A stretch of DNA of 64,000 nt from Sodalinema lacuna_A (GTDB taxonomy: Bacteria; Cyanobacteriota; Cyanobacteriia; Cyanobacteriales; Geitlerinemataceae). Every line of letters starts with the position of its first letter. The first letter of the stretch is position 1. This document shows positions 52,766 through 60,672 of this stretch, in pieces. The notes beneath the pieces are model-generated. The model did not search any database, was not told the DNA's origin, and worked only from the letters and a program-made list of their open reading frames with translations. The translations under genes and the position numbers were made by a program. The stretch lies in the NCBI GenBank assembly GCA_900149785.2, contig FSSI02000003.1:95814-159813 (forward strand). Reading direction: 5' to 3'.

Positions 52766-54805
52766 ATGAATAAACCCATGCCTTCTAAACAAATCCGCTC
52801 CCGCAATAGTAAAACCAGCTCCCCCAAAACTAGCCCTCAAAAGGGTGGAGATCAAACCTCCCCCTTGAAGGTGATTCCCCTCGGTGGCCTCCATGAAATC
52901 GGCAAGAACACCTGTGTCTTTGAATACGAAGACGAAATCGTGTTGGTTGACAGTGGCTTAGCCTTCCCCACCGACGCCATGCACGGGGTCAACATCGTCT
53001 TGCCCGATATTGCCTATCTCAAAGAAAATGCCCATAAGATCAAAGGTCTAGTGGTCACCCACGGTCACGAAGACCATATTGGTGGCATTCCCTATCACCT
53101 GAAACAGTTTGACATTCCCGTGATTTACGGTCCCCGCTTGGCTCTGGCCCTGCTCGGTGGCAAACTCGATGAAGCGGGACTGCGTAATAAAACTGAACTA
53201 CGCACCGTTCAACCTCGGGATGTCATTACCCTCGGAGAGCATTTTTCCTTTGAGTTCATCCGCAACACCCACTCTATGGCCGACAGCTTCACCCTAGCGG
53301 TGACGACTCCCGTGGGTGTGGTGGTCTTTACCGGTGACTTTAAGTTTGACCATACTCCCGTTGATGGCGAAAACTTCGACGTGCAACGGTTGGCAGAATA
53401 CGGCGAGAAAGGCGTTCTTTGCCTGTTTAGTGACTCCACCAACGCCGAAACACCAGGACTTTGCCCCTCCGAGCGATCGGTCTATCCCAACCTCGATCGC
53501 GTCTTTAGTGAAGCCAAAGCGCGACTGATGGTGACCACCTTCGCCTCGTCCGTCCATCGGGTCAATATGATTTTAGACCTAGCTCAAAAACATGGGCGGT
53601 CTGTGGCCGTGGTGGGGCGATCGATGCTCAACGTCATCTCCCATGCTCGCAACCTCGGCTACGTCAAATGTGATGAAAGCCTGTTCAAATCCATCCAAGA
53701 AGTGCGTAATCTGCCCGACAAAGACGTGCTGATTCTCACCACCGGCTCCCAAGGGGAACCGATGGCCGCACTCAGCCGCATCTCCCGTCGTGAACACCGG
53801 CAAATTCAGGTCAAACCCGGAGATACCATTGTCTTCTCCGCCAATCCGATCCCGGGCAACACCATCTCTGTAGTCAACACCATCGATCGCCTGATGATGC
53901 AAGGAGCCAACGTCATTTACGGTCGGCGTCAAGGCATCCATGTCTCGGGTCATGGTTGTCAGGAAGATCATAAATTGATGTTAGCCCTGACTCGGCCCAA
54001 ATTCTTTGTTCCCGTCCATGGCGAACATCGGATGTTAATCAAACATTCTCAAACCGCTCAGATGATGGGAGTCCCGGCCGAGAATATGCTGATTATCGAT
54101 AACGGCCATATCGTGGAACTACGCCCCGACAGTATCTCCCTGGGCGGCAACGTTCAAGCTGGTATCGAGTTGGTGGATTCCTCCCACGCCGGGACTGTTC
54201 AAGATACAGTCCTCAAAGAACGTCAGCAGTTAGCCGAAGATGGCGTCGTGACCACGGCCGTTGCCGTAGGATGGGATGGCAAGTTAGCCACTCAGCCGGA
54301 AGTCCATATTCGCGGTGTTGCGACGGGGGTCGATGACCAACGCTTACAGGAAAAAATTTCGGAAACCTTACAAACGGTGCTTGAAGACCGTTGGGATCAT
54401 TACAACAATTCCGACAACGGTGAGCGTTCCGCCGATTGGTCAGGCCTGAAGTCTCGTTTAGAACGGGAGTTACGCCGCACCATTCGCCGGGAACTACGGT
54501 GTGATCCCCTCTTGGTGTTTATGTTCCAGCCTCCAGTTGATGCAGACTATACACCTGAGACTCAAACGAATGGCAGCTTGGTGACGAGTCGCTCAAGCAA
54601 TGGTCGCTCCAATGGCAGCTCTAATGGTCGCTCCAACGGCAGTAAACCCAGCAAAGCGACGCCAAAACCCTCAACTGCGGTTGAAACCTCGGCGGATTCA
54701 TCCGAGAAGAAATCTTCGGAACCTTCTAAGACGACTCTCGATGCGGAAAAACGCAACCGCAATCGTCGCCGTCGTACTCGTCCGACGGCCCGAGCGGCCT
54801 CCTAG
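52766..54805 (+). CDS. rnj: Ribonuclease J
   Basis: The protein has 679 residues. The metallo-beta-lactamase core with the beta-CASP insertion starts with LKVIPLGGLHEIGKNTCVFEYED. The metal-binding motif is VVTHGHEDHIGGIPYH (near 92-105), with further ligands in FIRNTHSMADS and SGHGCQED. The C-terminal half has the RNase J dimerisation part, VHGEHRML and the KH-like C domain. RNase J has endonuclease and 5'-3' exonuclease activity on RNA and acts in mRNA decay and rRNA maturation. An extra tail (about 590-679) has Ser/Asn/Gly repeats (RSNGSSNG) and then a basic end with RRRRTRPTARAAS, probably RNA-binding. It lies 221 bases after dapA. Confidence 0.95.
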   Translation: MNKPMPSKQIRSRNSKTSSPKTSPQKGGDQTSPLKVIPLGGLHEIGKNTCVFEYEDEIVLVDSGLAFPTDAMHGVNIVLPDIAYLKENAHKIKGLVVTHGHEDHIGGIPYHLKQFDIPVIYGPRLALALLGGKLDEAGLRNKTELRTVQPRDVITLGEHFSFEFIRNTHSMADSFTLAVTTPVGVVVFTGDFKFDHTPVDGENFDVQRLAEYGEKGVLCLFSDSTNAETPGLCPSERSVYPNLDRVFSEAKARLMVTTFASSVHRVNMILDLAQKHGRSVAVVGRSMLNVISHARNLGYVKCDESLFKSIQEVRNLPDKDVLILTTGSQGEPMAALSRISRREHRQIQVKPGDTIVFSANPIPGNTISVVNTIDRLMMQGANVIYGRRQGIHVSGHGCQEDHKLMLALTRPKFFVPVHGEHRMLIKHSQTAQMMGVPAENMLIIDNGHIVELRPDSISLGGNVQAGIELVDSSHAGTVQDTVLKERQQLAEDGVVTTAVAVGWDGKLATQPEVHIRGVATGVDDQRLQEKISETLQTVLEDRWDHYNNSDNGERSADWSGLKSRLERELRRTIRRELRCDPLLVFMFQPPVDADYTPETQTNGSLVTSRSSNGRSNGSSNGRSNGSKPSKATPKPSTAVETSADSSEKKSSEPSKTTLDAEKRNRNRRRRTRPTARAAS

Positions 54806-54831
54806 GCGTTGTCTCATCCTCCGGCTCTCTC

Positions 54832-54948
54832 GTCTCCCTCGTGTCATGGCTCTGCCATGATACGGGCGGCTGGCGGCTCTGCCGCCTGAGAGCGGGAGGC
54901 AGAGCCTCCCCTGGGGCATTCCTTGGCAGAGCCAAGGAACGAGGAGAC
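54832..54948. repeat. Composite element of four hairpins inside an outer inverted repeat
   Basis: Four hairpins in a row share a GGC-TCT-GCC or GGC-AGA-GCC core: TCATGGC/GCCATGA (54844-54860), GGCGGC/GCCGCC (54872-54886), GGGAGGC/GCCTCCC (54894-54910) and TTCCTTGGC/GCCAAGGAA (54919-54939). Outer arms GTCTCCCTCGT (54832-54842) and ACGAGGAGAC (54939-54948) are nearly complementary. The sequence at 54839-54852 recurs at 611-642. It looks like a MITE- or REP-like mobile repeat between rnj and rplL. Confidence 0.8.
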
Positions 54949-54974
54949 AACACCAGACAACGAGAGAAGACAAG

Positions 54975-55009
54975 AAAGCGGGATGTTGTTTACCACAACA
55001 TCCCGCTTT
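54975..55009. terminator. Bidirectional terminator between rnj and rplL
   Basis: Arms AAAGCGGGATGTTGT (54975-54989) and ACAACATCCCGCTTT (54995-55009) form a perfect 15-bp stem with loop TTACC, followed by T on the plus strand. The plus-strand rnj and the minus-strand ribosomal operon converge here, so it likely serves both. Confidence 0.85.
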
Positions 55010-55039
55010 TGTCAAAGAAACGAATCGGTCAAGACTCGA

Positions 55040-55444
55040 TTATTTAACAGAGACTTTTCCGCCGGCTTCTTCGATTTGTTTCTTAGCATCTTCAGCTGCA
55101 TCTTTAGCCACAGCTTCTTTGATGGCTTTGGGCGTGCTTTCGACCATTTCTTTGGCTTCTTTGAGGCCAAGTCCGGTCAAGCCGCGCACAACTTTGAGGA
55201 CAGCGATTTTCTTGTCGGCGGGGACTTCTTCGAGAATCACGTCAAATTCGGTTTTCTCTTCTTCTTCCTCAGCCGCAGCAGCACCGCCACCCATCATGCC
55301 AGGGGCCATCATCATCATACCGCCGCCAGCAGAGGCAGAGGCATCCACACCGAAGGCTTCTTCGATTTGTTTGACGAGTTCAGAGGCCTCTAACAGGGAG
55401 AGGGATTTAAGTTGTTCGAGAATTTGATCGGTTTGTTCAGACAT
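55040..55444 (-). CDS. rplL: Ribosomal protein L7/L12
   Basis: The protein has 134 residues from ATG 55444. A longer start at 55507 is unlikely, as the family begins SEQTDQILEQLKSLSLLEASELVKQIEEAFGV. The hinge is Ala/Gly/Met-rich (about 38-55). The C-terminal domain starts KTEFDVILEEVPADKKIAVLKVVR and has GLGLKEAKEMVE. L7/L12 forms the ribosomal stalk that recruits elongation factors, bound through L10. It lies last in the operon, 78 bases after rplJ, and a terminator follows. Copies of L12 exceed other ribosomal proteins, and translation is usually tied to L10-leader control. Confidence 0.97.
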   Translation of the reverse strand: MSEQTDQILEQLKSLSLLEASELVKQIEEAFGVDASASAGGGMMMMAPGMMGGGAAAAEEEEEKTEFDVILEEVPADKKIAVLKVVRGLTGLGLKEAKEMVESTPKAIKEAVAKDAAEDAKKQIEEAGGKVSVK

Positions 55445-55522
55445 TGAGTAACACTCCGTTGGGATTAATGAATTGTTGGACGTAAATGAGTTGCCAATAC
55501 TCACCACATGGGTTGCAGTGAT

Positions 55523-56080
55523 TTATTGTTCTTTTTCGGACACGGCTTTGACGGCGCGAACCAAAGAAGATGGAACCTCTTTGATACCCACGGCCAGTTT
55601 CTTGGGAACGGCGTTGGTGCCGACTGCCAGTTTCGTCGGAATAGAATTGATCGCAGCGGCAATGCGTGCAATAAGTTCTTCCTTGGTTGGCAGTTCTGTC
55701 AGCGCTTTGACGTCATCAGCACTGAGCTTTTGCCCTTCTAAAACACCACCCCGGAGTTCGGATTTTTTGGTGTCTTTCTGAAACGCTTGGTAGGCTTTAA
55801 TAGCCGTTCCAAAGTCGTCTTTCGCGAACAGGAATGCCGAAGATCCTTGGAGGAACTCGGTCATGGATTCCCAGTTCTCATCCCCTTCTACGGCGATGCG
55901 CATTAGGGTGTTTTTGGTTACCTTACAGACGGCGTCGGTTTCCCGTAGTCGTCCGCGTAGGTCGGTCATCTGGGCGACGGATAGCCCTTTGAAGTCAATG
56001 ACTACAGCAAGCTGAGATTCGCTCAGTGTTTCTTTGAGTTCAGCGACGATCGCTTTTTTGTTTTCTAATGTTCTGCCCAA
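55523..56080 (-). CDS. rplJ: Ribosomal protein L10
   Basis: The protein has 185 residues. It starts MGRTLENKKAIVAELKETLSESQLAVVIDFKGLSVAQMTDLR, the normal L10 N-terminal region. A C-terminal helix binds L12 dimers. It joins L12 to the 23S rRNA and in excess binds its own leader to repress rplJL. The leader at 56301-56349 supports this type of control. In the operon it lies between rplA and rplL. The spacer upstream, 395 bases, holds the leader and a terminator. Confidence 0.96.
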   Translation of the reverse strand: MGRTLENKKAIVAELKETLSESQLAVVIDFKGLSVAQMTDLRGRLRETDAVCKVTKNTLMRIAVEGDENWESMTEFLQGSSAFLFAKDDFGTAIKAYQAFQKDTKKSELRGGVLEGQKLSADDVKALTELPTKEELIARIAAAINSIPTKLAVGTNAVPKKLAVGIKEVPSSLVRAVKAVSEKEQ

Positions 56081-56241
56081 TCGGACTCACCTCCTTGTTT
56101 GCTGGGCATTCACTCAGTTGAGAAACCCCCTTGAGAATGTCCCAAACTGACACCCGTAAACTTCCGTTTTAAACTTCCGTTTTTGGGTCGTGTTTTGGGT
56201 CGGATGCAATTGGCTCAACTGACCCCCCTCCCTCCCTCCAC

Positions 56242-56269
56242 AAAAAGCCCCCAGTCGAGATGCCGGGGG
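56242..56269 (-). terminator. Attenuator-type terminator between the L10 leader and rplJ
   Basis: On the minus strand CCCCC, a 12-base loop and GGGGG are followed by CTTTTT. The hairpin sits after the L10 leader and before rplJ, so it may attenuate transcription or mark the end of the rplKA transcript. Confidence 0.65.
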
Positions 56270-56300
56270 AAGTGTTGGGGGACGCAGGTTGCGACCTCCA

Positions 56301-56349
56301 GACTCCTCACCTCGGCAGGATATTACGTGTTGAACACCCCTGCTGTCTC
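56301..56349 (-). promoter_or_regulatory. Ribosomal protein L10 leader
   Basis: The minus-strand sequence GAGACAGCAGGGGTG...CCTGCCGAGGTG has the conserved L10-binding motif: GCAGG pairs with CCTGC, GTGT with ACAC, and the bulge context AGACAGCAGG/CCTGCCGAGG matches L10 leaders in other bacteria as I recall them. L10 (with L12) binds this RNA and represses rplJL. It lies 220-270 bases upstream of rplJ. Confidence 0.75.
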
Positions 56350-56475
56350 GGGTTGAGAGCATATTCAGTTAAGCCAATCTGTTTCGTGTTGTGATTACCC
56401 GGTTGTTTGTGGGTTGTTGATTTGGTTTGGGGAGAGGGCCTCTCCCCACTTCGATGACGGATTTAAGAGCGGGCC

Positions 56476-57195
56476 TTAAGCCATCAAGTCTGCCATTTTG
56501 AGATCTCGCAGAGCGTTGACATCAACTTCTACGGATGGCCCCATGGTCGAGGAGACGTAGATGCTACGCCAGTAGCGTCCTTTGGCTCCTGAGGGGCGAT
56601 TGCGCTCGATGCAGTCTTGTAGGGCTTTGAGGTTGATTAACAGGTCTTCGACTGCAAAATCTGCTTTGCCGAACATGACATGGACGATGCCGGTGCGATC
56701 GGCACGAAATTCTAGTTTACCAGCTTTGAACTCAGAAATGGCCTGTTCTAAGTCTGTGGTGACGCTTCCCCCTTTGGGTGAGGGCATTAAGCCTTTGGGA
56801 CCGAGGACGCGACCGAGTTTTGCCACCTGGGGCATCATGTCGGGGGTGGCAATGAGCAGGTCAAAGTCTAGGCGACCTTGTTGGATTTCTTGGATGAGTT
56901 CTTCGGACCCATAAACGTCGGCCCCGGCGTTGGCGGCTTCTTGGACTTTCTCGCCGCGAGCGATGACGGCAACACGGATGGTTTGCCCGGTTCCTTTGGG
57001 TAGGGCCACGGTGGTCCGCAGTTGCTGGTCGCTGTATTTGGGGTCGATGCCTAGGCGAATGTGAGCTTCGGCGGATTCGGGGAATTTAGCCGTTGCCGTC
57101 TCTTTGAGGAGGTTGAGGGCTTCGGTGGGTTCGTAGGGACGCTCCTCGACTTTTTGATGGAGTTCCCGCAAGCGACGTGAGAGTTTTCTGGTCAT
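56476..57195 (-). CDS. rplA: Ribosomal protein L1
   Basis: The protein has 239 residues from ATG 57195. A start at 57240 would add residues not in L1. It shows TRKLSRRLRELHQKV, then EALNLLKETATAKFPESAEAHIRLGIDPKYSDQQLRTTVALPKGTG, MMPQVAKLGRVLGPKGLMPSPKGGSV and the C-terminal IYVSSTMGPSVEVD. L1 binds 23S rRNA at the mobile stalk near the E site and often represses its own operon. It is 127 bases downstream of rplK. It is part of the group secE-nusG-rplK-rplA-rplJ-rplL. Confidence 0.97.
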   Translation of the reverse strand: MTRKLSRRLRELHQKVEERPYEPTEALNLLKETATAKFPESAEAHIRLGIDPKYSDQQLRTTVALPKGTGQTIRVAVIARGEKVQEAANAGADVYGSEELIQEIQQGRLDFDLLIATPDMMPQVAKLGRVLGPKGLMPSPKGGSVTTDLEQAISEFKAGKLEFRADRTGIVHVMFGKADFAVEDLLINLKALQDCIERNRPSGAKGRYWRSIYVSSTMGPSVEVDVNALRDLKMADLMA

Positions 57196-57322
57196 AGTCT
57201 GCGTTGGGGTGGTTAGCGAAGTGAGACACTTCTCCCCCATTCAAATGGGTTTGTTTTGATTTAGGTGGTCTAACTTGGGATGGGTCGAAGTGAGGCTCCA
57301 CTGTTTGGCTCTACTGTGGAGG

Positions 57323-57748
57323 TTAGCCTTCGATTTTAACACCCATGTTACGTGCCGTTCCTTCGATGATTTTCATGGCTGCCTCGATGTCGTTGGCGTT
57401 GAGGTCAGGCATTTTGGTTTCGGCAATTTCGCGCAGTTGTTCCCGGCCAATGGTTCCGACTTGGCTACGGTTGGGTTCACCGGACCCTTTCTCGATGCCA
57501 GCGGCTTTTTTAATCAGTACGGACGCCGGAGGGGTTTTGAGGATAAAGGTGAAGCTACGATCTTCGTAAACGGAGATCTCAACGGGAACGATGGTCCCAA
57601 CTTGTTCGGCGGTTTTGGCGTTATATTCTTTGCAGAATTGCATGATATTCACGCCATGCTGACCCAATGCAGGACCAATGGGAGGCGCAGGATTGGCTTT
57701 ACCCGCCGGAATGGCGAGCTTAATGAGCGCAACTACTTTTTTAGCCAT
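57323..57748 (-). CDS. rplK: Ribosomal protein L11
   Basis: The protein has 141 residues, the normal length. It starts AKKVVALIKLAIPAGKANPAPPIGPALGQHGVNIMQFCKEYNAKT, the L11 signature region with Pro-rich turn, and ends NDIEAAMKIIEGTARNMGVKIEG. L11 binds the GTPase-associated centre of 23S rRNA with L10. It starts 12 bases after nusG and so is cotranscribed with it. It is followed by rplA. Confidence 0.97.
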   Translation of the reverse strand: MAKKVVALIKLAIPAGKANPAPPIGPALGQHGVNIMQFCKEYNAKTAEQVGTIVPVEISVYEDRSFTFILKTPPASVLIKKAAGIEKGSGEPNRSQVGTIGREQLREIAETKMPDLNANDIEAAMKIIEGTARNMGVKIEG

Positions 57749-57760
57749 TGATGATTAACT

Positions 57761-58420
57761 TTAACTCTGTTTTTCGACTTGGTTGAATTCTAATTCTACA
57801 GGCGTATCGCGCCCAAAGATAGACAGCAAGGCTTTCAGTTTGCTGCGTTCGGGGCTAACTTCAATGACTTCGCCTTCGAAGTCTTTAAATGGCCCGGACA
57901 AGACGACGATTTTATCGCCGGCATCCATGTCAATTTTGACGACGGGTTCTTGTTCTCCGGTTTGTTTGAAGATGCGTTCGACTTCTGAGGGACTCAGGGG
58001 CATAGGTTTCACGTGACCTCGCCCACGTCCATAACGCCGCTTCTGCTCGGCCCCGACAAAGTTAATCACATTGGGGGTGTTTTTGACAACCTGCCAAACT
58101 TCGTCATCCATTCGCATTTGGATGAGGACGTAGCCGGGAAACACTTTTTCCTCGATACTCTGTCTGGCCCCGTCTTTACGAACTTTGACGGCGGGGGTTT
58201 GCGGGATGGCAATTTGCAGGATGCGATCGGCAACGTCTAAGGTTTCTTTACGTTGGTCGATGTTGGCTTTGACTCGTTTTTCGCAGCCAGAGGCAACCTG
58301 CACCGCATACCAGCGAGGGCGCGGCTGTTGAGACTCTTTGGGAGCGATTTGAGACTCGTCTGAGTCGTTGTCGTCCCAGGGAGTATCGGATTCGTAGGAT
58401 TGGTTGGATGAAAACGTCAT
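57761..58420 (-). CDS. nusG: Transcription termination/antitermination factor NusG
   Basis: The protein has 219 residues from ATG 58420, whose first base is the last base of the secE stop (TGATG). The upstream ATG 58444 is less likely. The NGN domain has WYAVQVASGCEKRVKANI, VFPGYVLIQMRMDDEVWQVV and NVINFVGAE. The C-terminal KOW domain has AGDKIVVLSGPFKDFEGEVIEV and ends with a beta strand of VELEFNQVEK. NusG links RNA polymerase with Rho or ribosomal protein S10. The acidic N-terminal 45 residues are longer than in E. coli. The gene is in the classical secE-nusG-rplK order. Confidence 0.96.
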   Translation of the reverse strand: MTFSSNQSYESDTPWDDNDSDESQIAPKESQQPRPRWYAVQVASGCEKRVKANIDQRKETLDVADRILQIAIPQTPAVKVRKDGARQSIEEKVFPGYVLIQMRMDDEVWQVVKNTPNVINFVGAEQKRRYGRGRGHVKPMPLSPSEVERIFKQTGEQEPVVKIDMDAGDKIVVLSGPFKDFEGEVIEVSPERSKLKALLSIFGRDTPVELEFNQVEKQS

Positions 58421-58644
58421 CAGAATATCTGTTGTGCAGCCCAACCGAACAGGTTATCGACTAAGTAAACGGCACTGGCCAACAGCGTCACCATCAACAG
58501 AACGGCGATGGATTCGCTAATGACTTGTTGTCTTGAGGGCCAGACGACCTTAGAGAGTTCCTCTTTGGCTTCTTGAAGGAACTTAATCGGATCGAATTTT
58601 TGGGGGCTTGTCTGTTGCTGATTGGCTTCTTTTTTCTTCGCCAC
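58420..58644 (-). CDS. secE: Preprotein translocase subunit SecE
   Basis: The protein has 74 residues, the usual short cyanobacterial SecE. It has one C-terminal membrane helix (SIAVLLMVTLLASAVYLVDNLF) after the conserved amphipathic part, FLQEAKEELSKVVWPSRQQVI. SecE stabilises SecY in the SecYEG translocon of the plasma and thylakoid membrane. Its stop overlaps the nusG start by one base, showing translational coupling. The spacer to the tRNA-Trp gene upstream holds a nested hairpin. Confidence 0.94.
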   Translation of the reverse strand: MAKKKEANQQQTSPQKFDPIKFLQEAKEELSKVVWPSRQQVISESIAVLLMVTLLASAVYLVDNLFGWAAQQIF

Positions 58645-58773
58645 AACGGTTAACCTCTTGGGGACGGACTCCAGTCTGGGCTGAACTTAGCCGACTGTGT
58701 GCTTCGGGTTGGTTGGTCATTCGGGAGTGCTGAGGCTCGGGCTCGATCCACGCCATACATCAGACAACGCTCA

Positions 58774-58826
58774 CCCGAAAGCTGAACATTCCCTGTTCCC
58801 AGGGAAGGACTTGTCAAGCTTTCGGG
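58774..58826. other. Nested hairpin between tRNA-Trp and secE
   Basis: Outer arms CCCGAAAGCT (58774-58783) and AGCTTTCGGG (58817-58826) enclose inner arms TTCCCT (58789-58794) and AGGGAA (58801-58806). It lies between the tRNA gene and secE in the minus-strand cluster. It could mark a processing site, a leader or a terminator (a T run lies on the plus side, 58835-58840). No further gene is seen in this spacer. Confidence 0.6.
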
Positions 58827-58860
58827 TTAAGCGTCTTTTTAAGAAGTTGGAGCGGTTCAA

Positions 58861-58933
58861 CGCGCCCTGGAGGACTCGAACCCCCGACATCAGGTTTTGG
58901 AGACCTGCGTTCTACCAACTGAACTAAGAGCGC
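58861..58933 (-). tRNA. trnW: tRNA-Trp (anticodon CCA)
   Basis: The minus strand reads as a 73-base tRNA: acceptor GCGCTCT with AGGGCGC, D-arm TAGTTCAGTTGGTAGAAC, anticodon stem CAGGT with loop CTCCAAA and anticodon CCA, and T-arm GGGGGTTCGAGTCCTCC. CCA is not encoded at the 3' end. It sits between rplS and secE, a placement found in many cyanobacteria. Confidence 0.95.
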
Positions 58934-59087
58934 ATCTCGTCTGGTTCAGACGTTGAACCTCTTCTTGATAATTCTATCATGAGTGGGGGGCGCTTGGGAA
59001 CTGATTTGGAGATTTTTTTTTGAGTCTTACCCTGAGACTCGCCCGTCGCCCCCACAGACCGCGCCAAGTTGTTGCACCGGGTTGGGT

Positions 59088-59465
59088 TTATTTACGCGCT
59101 TTGGCGATGGGGCGATCGAAACGCTGTTTGAGGCGGGTCGCTTTCCCAACGCGATCGCGGAGGTAGTACAGTTTGGCCCGACGGGCTTTACCCCGACGTA
59201 CGACATTTATGTAACTGACTCTCGGGGAATGAAGCAGGAACACCCGTTCAACGCCAACGCCTTGGAAGACTCGACGGACGGTGATGGTTTCATTGATGCC
59301 ACCATTGCGCATGGCGATAATGGTTCCCTCGTAGGGCTGAACCCGCTCTTTGCCGCCTTCTTGGATGACGATCCCGACGCGGATGGTGTCACCGACATAA
59401 AGTTTGGGGAGATCGGATTTGAGATACTCAGATTCGATCGCCTGAATGATTTGTTGACCCTTCAT
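59088..59465 (-). CDS. rplS: Ribosomal protein L19
   Basis: The protein has 125 residues from ATG 59465. A start at 59522 overlapping the methyltransferase gene is unlikely. It has the L19 pattern: LPKLYVGDTIRVGIVIQEGGKERVQPYEGTIIAMRNGGINETITVRRVFQGVGVERVFLLHSPRV and ARRAKLYYLRDRVGKATRLK. L19 sits at the 30S-50S interface. It is upstream of tRNA-Trp in the minus-strand group, and a methyltransferase gene lies 53 bases upstream of it. The C terminus is the usual basic tail. Confidence 0.97.
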   Translation of the reverse strand: MKGQQIIQAIESEYLKSDLPKLYVGDTIRVGIVIQEGGKERVQPYEGTIIAMRNGGINETITVRRVFQGVGVERVFLLHSPRVSYINVVRRGKARRAKLYYLRDRVGKATRLKQRFDRPIAKARK

Positions 59466-59518
59466 AGCTGCCTCGTTACGTTGCAGCCTTTTATCATAGA
59501 CGCTGTTGAGGCATCCCG

Positions 59519-60475
59519 TCAATCAACCTGCCGCGCGATAATGGTTCGGTGGCGCGGATCGGTGGGAATGGTCTCGATATGGCTCAAGCCGACCTGATTT
59601 AAGGTTTCCTCGACGTTAAAGGTGTAGTAATCGTCGCTCCACGGCTCGGTACTTTTCATCAGGACGAATAACGCCGGGGGTAAATTCTGAATCACTGAGG
59701 ATTTAGGATTGTTGTCCACAATGGCCAGGAGTCCACCGGGACGCAATAGGCGGCGCATTTCTTGGAAAATCGCTGTGGTGGCCTGACGGGGCAGTTCATG
59801 GAGGACGAATTGGAGGCTGATCAGGTCAAAACTGCGATCGCCAAAGTCGGTGGCTTCGGCGTTGCCATGCACCCATTGGCTAATCTGCCCCGTCGAGTCT
59901 CGTTGTTGGGCGACGGCCAACATATAGGGGGAGAGATCGAGTCCTACGGTCTGAATGGGCTGGGATTGACGAGTCTGTAGGTTGCGGTGAAGAAATTCTG
60001 TGGACATGCCGATGGAACAGCCGACATCGAGGACATTTTCGACGGTTTGGGGCAAATGAGGGGCGATCGCCTCTAGGAAGGAGTGTCGCAGTCGTTGCTG
60101 GGCGACATCGGGGCTGAGGGATTCGTCTTTCCAAACTCGTAACGCCATCGATTGGGTGGCCGGTTCGGCTTCGAGGGCCGCCAACCAGCAGAGATTCCCC
60201 GCGTCATAGGCATGGAAGGGAACTTGGTAATAGTCGGGATAGCTGAGATCGGGGTTGCTGATCTTGGCTAAACGAGCTCGTAACGCCTCGCTGTCGAGTT
60301 CAGCGACGCGATCGCGCCACCGAACGCCGTTTTTCTCGGCGGTTTTAATCAAAACCCGTCGGGCTTGCTGTTTCATAAGCCGATACAGCAGCGGTGTGGC
60401 GATGAGTTGGTTGACGAGACGAGCGAGCCAGTCATCGCCGGCCCAGGCGGGTTTGTTAACAGAGGTGGAGGTCAT
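59519..60475 (-). CDS. Class I SAM-dependent methyltransferase
   Basis: The protein has 318 residues. The AdoMet-binding motif I is NVLDVGCSIGMSTEFLH (near 148). Motif II has AVAQQRDS and the acidic residue of VGLDLSPYML. Motif III is ISLQFVLHELP, and MRRLLRPGGLLAIVD follows as in small-molecule methyltransferases of the UbiE type. The N-terminal 130 residues are helical and unusual. The substrate is unknown; a lipid, quinone or pigment precursor is plausible. It lies directly upstream of rplS on the same strand, with a gap of 53 bases, so it may be co-transcribed with the ribosomal cluster. Confidence 0.85.
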   Translation of the reverse strand: MTSTSVNKPAWAGDDWLARLVNQLIATPLLYRLMKQQARRVLIKTAEKNGVRWRDRVAELDSEALRARLAKISNPDLSYPDYYQVPFHAYDAGNLCWLAALEAEPATQSMALRVWKDESLSPDVAQQRLRHSFLEAIAPHLPQTVENVLDVGCSIGMSTEFLHRNLQTRQSQPIQTVGLDLSPYMLAVAQQRDSTGQISQWVHGNAEATDFGDRSFDLISLQFVLHELPRQATTAIFQEMRRLLRPGGLLAIVDNNPKSSVIQNLPPALFVLMKSTEPWSDDYYTFNVEETLNQVGLSHIETIPTDPRHRTIIARQVD

Positions 60476-60672
60476 AGGGAGGCGCTGATTGTGAATGGGG
60501 GGTGACTATTAGGCTGATTATCGAAGAATCGTTATCGAGTCGTCAAGCTCGGGGGCGATCGCCGGTTTCCTCTTGCGGGACGTCCCCGCGATCGTCAACC
60601 ATGAGGGAACATCAACGAACGTGTTGCTCATTCTAGTCGCTCATTATAGAAGTATCGGAGACTCAGCCCACC

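Noticed and set aside
56114..56362. Minus-strand frame of 82 codons before rplJ
   Set aside because: It overlaps the L10 leader and terminator hairpin and has no family resemblance.
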